Origin: Riptortus pedestris
Taxonomy: Eukaryota; Arthropoda; Insecta; Hemiptera; Alydidae
NCBI GenBank assembly: GCA_019009955.1
Contig: CM032228.1
Coordinates: forward strand, 2,471,501-2,535,500
Direction of reading: 5' to 3'
Length of the DNA: 64,000 bases
In this document: positions 63,201-64,000 of the stretch, in pieces
Position numbering within the stretch: the stretch's first letter is position 1
Layout: the number at the start of each line of letters is the position of its first letter
The notes under the pieces: model-generated
The model's database searches: none
Told to the model about the DNA's origin: nothing
Seen by the model: only the letters and a program-made list of their open reading frames with translations
Translations under genes and position numbers: made by a program

Positions 63201-64000
63201 AGGTCATCTATTAGAGTAGTAGCTAATACGGATTAGGTGATCTATTAGAGTAGTCGTTAATACGGATTAGGTGATCTATTAGAGTAGTCGCTAATACGGA
63301 TTAGGGCATCTATTAGAGTAGTCGCTAATACGGATTAGGTGATCTATTAGAGTAGTCGCTAATACGGATTAGGTGATCTATTAGAGTAGTCGCTAATACG
63401 GATTAGGTGATCTATTAGAGTAGTCGCTAATACGGATTAGGTGATCTATTAGAGTAGTCGCTAATACGGATTAGGTGATCTATTAGAGTAGTCGCTAATA
63501 CGGATTAGGTGATCTATTAGAGTAGTCGCTAATACGGATTAGGTGATCTATTAGAGTAGTCGCTAATACGGATTAGGGCATCTATTAGAGTAGTCGCTAA
63601 TACGGATTAGGTGATCTATTAGAGTAGTCGCTAATACGGATTAGGTGATCTATTAGAGTAGTCGCTAATACGGATTAGGTGATCTATTAGAGTAGGCGCT
63701 AATACGGATTAGGTGATCTATTAGAGTAGTCGCTAATACGGATTAGGGCATCTATTAGAGTAGTCGCTAATACGGATTAGGGCATCTATTAGAGTAGTCG
63801 CTAATACGGATTAGGTGATCTATTAGAGTAGTCGCTAATACGGATTAGGTGATCTATTAGAGTAGTCGCTAATACGGATTAGGTGATCTATTAGAGTAGT
63901 CGCTAATACGGATTAGGTGATCTATTAGAGTAGTCGCTAATACGGATTAGGGCATCTATTAGAGTAGTCGCTAATACGGATTAGGGCATCTATTAGAGTA
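54299..64000. repeat. Satellite 5: 34-bp tandem array, about 285 copies, continues past window end
   Basis: Unit GGATTAGGTGATCTATTAGA + GTAGTCGCTAATAC. Variants: GTGATC/GTCATC/GGCATC, CTATT/CCATT, CTAAT/CTGAT, TACGG/TCCGG. The segment CTAAT-ACGG-ATTAG is an inverted repeat and becomes a perfect 14-bp palindrome (CTAATCCGGATTAG) in one variant. Rare marker variants recur at fixed spacing, showing higher-order duplications. No long open frame exists because the unit carries TAG and TAA. Confidence 0.98.

Noticed and set aside
54299..64000. CRISPR-like regular repeats
   Set aside because: The 34-bp units are contiguous with no unique spacers, and the context is a eukaryotic nuclear gene with introns.
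54299..64000. Telomeric array, because each unit holds TTAGG
   Set aside because: TTAGG occurs only once per 34 bp and is part of the larger unit. It is not a run of (TTAGG)n.

Overview
This is an intron-rich, AT-rich eukaryotic nuclear window, most likely from an arthropod and probably an insect. The evidence is one gene split by GT-AG introns, an R1-clade non-LTR retrotransposon (a clade best known from arthropods), Jockey-type reverse transcriptases, an RNA polymerase III-type SINE, Helitron and hAT elements, and an arthropod-style TATA plus TCAGT initiator promoter. The species cannot be named from the sequence alone.

One cellular gene is supported. It is the nuclear gene for the mitochondrial translation GTPase GUF1 (the eukaryotic LepA/EF4 homologue), on the + strand. 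Ten exons between 690 and 23289 join in frame into about 553 residues with all five GTPase motifs intact. The N-terminal targeting segment lies upstream of the window. The last exon or exons, which should encode roughly 65-75 C-terminal residues, were not found downstream of 23289.

The introns (882-23160) hold truncated retrotransposons, tRNA-headed SINE copies, TA and CA microsatellites, a probable 2.4-kb non-autonomous Helitron, two long hairpins, and many copies of an AT-rich dispersed repeat called here family A. Family A has a GGGAAATCAGC-like head and a tail carrying the small hairpin ACGCAG-CCC-CTGCGT followed by GACGGAC.

From 23290 to the end there is no supported protein-coding gene. 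The region is a mosaic of unrelated tandem arrays: (C15A)n at 23.7 kb, CT-rich tracts at 25.9-27.4 and 29.6-30.2 kb around an R1-clade retrotransposon, a 100/101-bp satellite (30.9-36.1 kb), a 125-bp satellite (36.3-39.1 kb), a 30-bp array (45.6-46.7 kb), a 54-bp array (50.5-52.3 kb) that ends in inverted copies, and a 34-bp satellite from 54.3 kb past the window end. Between them lie a hAT element with a clear 8-bp target-site duplication, further retroelement fragments, an inverted-arm Helitron-related element, and three hammerhead-ribozyme-like motifs. Long open frames inside the arrays arise from repeat periodicity and are not genes. If GUF1 is complete in this genome, its next intron must exceed 40.7 kb and span these arrays.
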